Source: Ruminococcaceae bacterium UBA866 (GTDB lineage: Bacteria > Bacillota > Clostridia > Oscillospirales > Ruminococcaceae). From it: 7,140 nt of DNA. Under the pieces are notes generated by a model. It ran no database searches. It had not been told where the DNA came from and saw nothing but the letters and a program-made list of their open reading frames with translations. Numbering within the stretch: the first letter of the stretch is position 1; every line of letters begins with the position of its first letter. Shown in pieces: positions 4,415-7,140 of the stretch. The stretch is taken from contig DBGA01000021.1 in NCBI GenBank assembly GCA_002295325.1, positions 1-7,140 of the forward strand. The letters run 5' to 3'. Both the position numbers and the translations under genes were made by a program.

Positions 4415-6235
4415 ATGATAAGAAATGACTTAAGAAATGTTGCGATAATTGCCCACGTTGACCACGGAAAAACTACTTTAGTTGATGAAATGCTAAAACA
4501 AGGCGGTGCATTTAGAGAACATCAAGTAGTTGCAGATAGAGTTATGGATAACAACGATATTGAGCGAGAGAGAGGTATCACAATTCTTGCTAAGAATACT
4601 GCTGCTTTCTATGAAGGCGTTAAAATAAACGTTATTGATACACCTGGACACGCCGATTTCTCAGGTGAGGTTGAGCGTATTTTGAAGATGGTTAATGGCG
4701 TATTGTTGCTTGTTGACTCTGCTGAAGGGCCTATGCCTCAAACACGCTTTGTACTTCAAAAAGCACTAGAGTTAAACCACAAGGTTATTGTTGTAGTAAA
4801 CAAAATTGACCGTCCTGATGCTAGATGCCATGAAGTTGTTGATGAAGTATTAGAGCTTTTGCTTGAGCTTGATGCAACGGAGGAGCAACTTGAAAGCCCT
4901 GTGCTTTTTTGTTCTGGCCGTGACGGAACAGCTTCCCTATCCCCTGACCATGTTGGAACAGACCTTAAACCTATGTTTGATAGCATACTTTCACATATTG
5001 CTCCTCCAGAGGGAGACGAAAACGGTGACCTACAGGTTCTTGTTTCTTCGATTGACTACAACGAATATGTTGGACGTATTGGTATTGGGCGTGTAGAGCG
5101 TGGACAGATTAAAGTAAACCAAGATGTTATGGTTGCTGATTACCATGAAGCAAAAACTCCGTATAAAGGACGTATTGTTTCATTAAATCAAATTGAAGGA
5201 CTAAAACGTGTTCCTGCTGAAAATGCTAAAGTTGGAGATATTATTATATTCAGTGGCATCGAAAAAATCACCATTGGTGACACCCTTTGTGCTCCTGCTA
5301 ATATTGAGCCTCTTCCTTTTGCTAAAATTTCCGAGCCTACAGTTGAGATGACTTTCGCTGTAAATGACTCTCCTTTTGCAGGGAAAGAAGGTAAATATGT
5401 TACTTCACGTCAAATCCGCGATAGATTATTCAAAGAAATTTTAAAAGACGTTTCACTACGTGTTACTGAAACTGAAAATGCTGACAGTCTTCGTGTTGCA
5501 GGCCGTGGCGAGATGCATTTATCAATCTTGATTGAAAATATGCGTCGTGAGGGTTATGAGTTCGCTGTAAACCCACCTCGAGTTCTTATGAAAGAAATTG
5601 ACGGCAAAACTTATGAGCCTATTGAAAGACTAGTTATTGATGTTCCTGAGGAATTCATGGGCAGTGTAATGGAAAAAATGGGAACTAGAAAAGCTGAGCT
5701 TGTTCAAATGGCGCCTATGGGTGCTCGCATGAAAATTGAGTTCCTAATTCCATCACGCGGTCTTTTCGGTTATAGAAGTGAATTCTTAACTGATACAAAA
5801 GGGGAAGGTATCCTGAACTCCGTATTTGACAGCTACGAGCCTTACAAAGGTGATATTCCTCGTCGTTCAAACGGTTCTTTGATTTCATTCGAGTCAGGAA
5901 CTGCTGTAATTTACGGTCTATATAACGCACAAGAGCGTGGCATATTGTTCATCGATGCTCAAACTCCTGTATATGAGGGCATGGTTGTTGGTATGTCCCC
6001 TAAATCTGAAGATATGGCAGTAAATGTTTGCAAGAAAAAACAGCTTACAAATACTCGTGCTTCTGGCTCTGACGATGCGCTTAGACTTGTTACTCCTAGA
6101 AAAATGAGTCTTGAGGAAAGCCTTGAATTTATTGCTGAGGACGAATTACTTGAAATCACTCCAAAGAATATACGCATTAGAAAACAGATTTTAGATAACA
6201 ACCTTCGTGCAAAATCAGTTAATCGCAAAAAATAA
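4415..6235 (+). CDS. typA: Translational GTPase TypA/BipA
   Basis: TypA (BipA) is a ribosome-binding GTPase related to EF-G and LepA that helps 50S subunit assembly and growth at low temperature and under stress. The 606-residue length is normal. The GTPase domain shows G1 AHVDHGKT (13-20), G2 RGIT (53-56), G3 DTPGH (75-79), G4 NKID (129-132) and a G5-like SGRDG (167-171). Domain II covers about 205-300, domain III contains [21 protein letters not shown] (363-383), and domain V is near 395-480. The BipA-specific C-terminal domain is seen in [18 protein letters not shown] (541-558) and the [14 protein letters not shown] stretch (577-590). The ATG at 4415 follows GGAGGG (4397-4402) with a rather long 12-base gap; no better start exists. 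It is monocistronic, with its own palindrome-containing leader and a strong terminator. Confidence 0.98.
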   Translation: MIRNDLRNVAIIAHVDHGKTTLVDEMLKQGGAFREHQVVADRVMDNNDIERERGITILAKNTAAFYEGVKINVIDTPGHADFSGEVERILKMVNGVLLLVDSAEGPMPQTRFVLQKALELNHKVIVVVNKIDRPDARCHEVVDEVLELLLELDATEEQLESPVLFCSGRDGTASLSPDHVGTDLKPMFDSILSHIAPPEGDENGDLQVLVSSIDYNEYVGRIGIGRVERGQIKVNQDVMVADYHEAKTPYKGRIVSLNQIEGLKRVPAENAKVGDIIIFSGIEKITIGDTLCAPANIEPLPFAKISEPTVEMTFAVNDSPFAGKEGKYVTSRQIRDRLFKEILKDVSLRVTETENADSLRVAGRGEMHLSILIENMRREGYEFAVNPPRVLMKEIDGKTYEPIERLVIDVPEEFMGSVMEKMGTRKAELVQMAPMGARMKIEFLIPSRGLFGYRSEFLTDTKGEGILNSVFDSYEPYKGDIPRRSNGSLISFESGTAVIYGLYNAQERGILFIDAQTPVYEGMVVGMSPKSEDMAVNVCKKKQLTNTRASGSDDALRLVTPRKMSLEESLEFIAEDELLEITPKNIRIRKQILDNNLRAKSVNRKK

Positions 6236-6301
6236 GCAAGCTAAGCTTGCTCAAAGACGCACACAGAGTAATTATTTGATAATGACTTTGTGTGCGTCTT
6301 T
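6236..6301 (+). terminator. Double hairpin terminator after typA
   Basis: Directly after the typA stop comes a small hairpin, GCAAGC-TAA-GCTTGC (6236-6250). It is followed by a very long one: 13 perfect pairs (6253-6265 with 6289-6301), then four more including one G.U, one mismatch, and five inner A/T pairs closing a TTG loop (6276-6278). The long stem ends in GTCTTT with only a short U-run, and its mirror AAAGAC would let it act on the opposite strand too. Confidence 0.75.
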
Positions 6302-6341
6302 AAATTTATATCTGTATTAACTTAGTGTAGTATCAACTATA

Positions 6342-6370
6342 TTGACAACGACAATGATATATGATTAAAT
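6342..6370 (+). promoter_or_regulatory. Promoter of the DUF1622 gene
   Basis: A perfect -35 TTGACA (6342-6347) is separated by 17 bases from TTAAAT (6365-6370), which has an extended -10 TG at 6362-6363. The predicted start near 6377 gives a leader of about 23 bases holding AGGGAG (6387-6392), 7 bases before the ATG. The gene is therefore expressed independently of typA. Confidence 0.6.
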
Positions 6371-6399
6371 AGGCTTATTACAGTTTAGGGAGAAAAACG

Positions 6400-6762
6400 A
6401 TGGATTTTTTGCATGAACTACTTAATTATATCGTCGACAGCGCAATTTTACTTTTTGAATTTATCGGTGTTGGTATTATCATAGTTACAGGTGTCGTTGC
6501 TTTCATAAGCTATGTTAGGCGTAATCCTTTCACAAGGCTAAACCTTGCAAAAGGACTTGCTATGGGGCTTGAGTTTAAACTTGGAAGCGAGATTTTGCGA
6601 ACAGTAATCGTTAGAGATTACGTTGAAATTTTAACTGTTGCTGGTATTATTGCACTTAGAGCCTCTCTCACCTTTTTAATTCACTGGGAAATAAAAAACG
6701 AAGAAGCACATCACGAGGCAAATTTCGGGCTAAAAGATGATAAAAGCGAAAAGAACACCTAG
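6400..6762 (+). CDS. DUF1622 family membrane protein
   Basis: This is a 120-residue integral membrane protein of the DUF1622 family, for which I know no established function. Hydrophobic segments lie at about 12-38, 52-70 and 74-96. The conserved block is R46-LNLAKGLAMGLEFKLGSEILRTVI-70, followed by a second helix ending in ALRASLTFLIHWEIKNE. The charged, lysine-rich tail (about 98-120) is probably cytoplasmic. The ATG at 6400 has a good AGGGAG site and its own promoter, so it is a single-gene unit between typA and the convergent tatD. The last seven codons form the left arm of a terminator, and the TAG stop codon lies in the hairpin loop. The family assignment is good; the topology is read from hydrophobicity only. 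Confidence 0.88.
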   Translation: MDFLHELLNYIVDSAILLFEFIGVGIIIVTGVVAFISYVRRNPFTRLNLAKGLAMGLEFKLGSEILRTVIVRDYVEILTVAGIIALRASLTFLIHWEIKNEEAHHEANFGLKDDKSEKNT

Positions 6763-6785
6763 ACGGTGTTTTTTTCGCTTTTATT
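6739..6785. terminator. Bidirectional terminator between DUF1622 and tatD
   Basis: A 21-bp stem (6739-6759 with 6765-6785, two G.U pairs in the plus-strand RNA) closes the loop TAGAC (6760-6764). On the plus strand the core ACACC-loop-GGTGT is followed by a T-run (6769-6775). On the minus strand the same core is followed by CTTTTCGCTTTT, so it can end both convergent transcripts. Its left arm is coding sequence of the DUF1622 gene. Confidence 0.85.
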
Positions 6786-6795
6786 CCAAATATGC

Positions 6796-7140
6796 TTATT
6801 CTATGCCAAATAATCTTTTGGTATTTTCACTTGCAATGTCAATCATTTCTTGTGCAGTTATTCCCTTTACTTGAGCTACTGTCTCAGCAGTTTTTTCTAT
6901 CATATCTGAAGTTGAACGTTTCCCCCTGTATGGTTCTGGAGCCATATATGGACAGTCTGTCTCAAGCAAAATCCTGTCAAGTGGTGTTATATCAATAACC
7001 TCAAGGGTTTTTCTTGCATTTTTAAACGTTACAACTCCTGTAAAGCCAATATACATATCAAGTTTAAGAACCTCTTTTGCAGTCTGTGCTGAACCTGTAT
7101 AACAATGAAGAACACCTTTAGGTTTATACTTCTCCAATAG
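6796..7140 (-). CDS. tatD: TatD-family metal-dependent nuclease, C-terminal part (cut by window edge)
   Basis: TatD proteins are metal-dependent 3'-5' exonucleases or hydrolases of the amidohydrolase TIM-barrel fold, acting in the cytoplasm in DNA repair and degradation. Only the last 114 residues are visible; the frame is open through base 7140 and the family is about 255 residues long, so roughly the first 140 lie outside. Visible signatures are HCYTGS (metal ligand His12 of the visible part), the strand YIGFTGVVTFKNA (30-42), ILLETDCPYMAPEPYRGKR (57-75) with the metal-binding Asp62, and the C-terminal ENTKRLFGI typical of the family. An in-frame TTG near the edge is an internal Leu codon, not a start. 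It converges on DUF1622 with the shared terminator 11 bases past its stop. Whether it is tatD proper or a ycfH/yabD-type paralogue cannot be told. Confidence 0.93.
   Translation of the reverse strand, partial: LLEKYKPKGVLHCYTGSAQTAKEVLKLDMYIGFTGVVTFKNARKTLEVIDITPLDRILLETDCPYMAPEPYRGKRSTSDMIEKTAETVAQVKGITAQEMIDIASENTKRLFGIE

Noticed and set aside
7135..7137. TTG as the start codon of the TatD gene
   Set aside because: The family needs about 140 more residues N-terminal to this point and the frame stays open to the window edge, so it is an internal Leu codon.
1..7140. Mobile element, CRISPR array, tRNA/rRNA, riboswitch or phage genes
   Set aside because: No terminal repeats, transposase, integrase, repeat-spacer pattern, cloverleaf or known aptamer core was found in any intergenic region.

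Overview
The window looks like core chromosome of a low-G+C Gram-positive anaerobe of the Clostridia, possibly the Ruminococcaceae/Oscillospirales side. The reasons are AT-rich intergenic DNA with sigma-A-type promoters, strong GGAGG-type ribosome sites, an HPr kinase (hprK), an NrdR repressor, a DUF421 + DUF4363 pair and a DUF6514-like small protein. Placement to class is reasonable; placement to family is a guess. I see no prophage, transposon, CRISPR array, tRNA or rRNA.

Layout from left to right: hprK on the minus strand (82-1038); a divergent plus-strand pair, a DUF421 membrane protein (1236-1907) and a DUF4363 protein (1921-2301); nrdR on the minus strand (2293-2751), converging on DUF4363 with a 9-base overlap; a small DUF6514-like gene on the minus strand (2934-3203); a sugar-phosphate isomerase-type TIM barrel on the minus strand (3405-4181); divergent from it typA/bipA on the plus strand (4415-6235) with a strong terminator hairpin; a DUF1622 membrane protein on the plus strand (6400-6762); and the C-terminal part of a TatD-family nuclease on the minus strand (6796 to the window edge), converging on DUF1622 across a shared bidirectional terminator.

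Most genes appear to be single transcription units. Only DUF421-DUF4363 looks like an operon (13-base gap). The recognisable functions are carbon catabolite control (HprK), control of ribonucleotide reductase genes (NrdR), ribosome-associated stress GTPase (TypA) and DNA quality control (TatD). They are housekeeping functions with no shared pathway.

The points worth a second look are mostly regulatory. There is a minus-strand intrinsic terminator inside the DUF4363 coding sequence, which would make the nrdR mRNA antisense to that gene. Two palindromes lie on or next to candidate promoters, one upstream of nrdR and one in the typA leader. A-tracts phased at about 10 bp sit upstream of typA. 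The uncharacterised DUF421-DUF4363 pair is the most interesting protein-level item. I found no convincing new multi-gene system.
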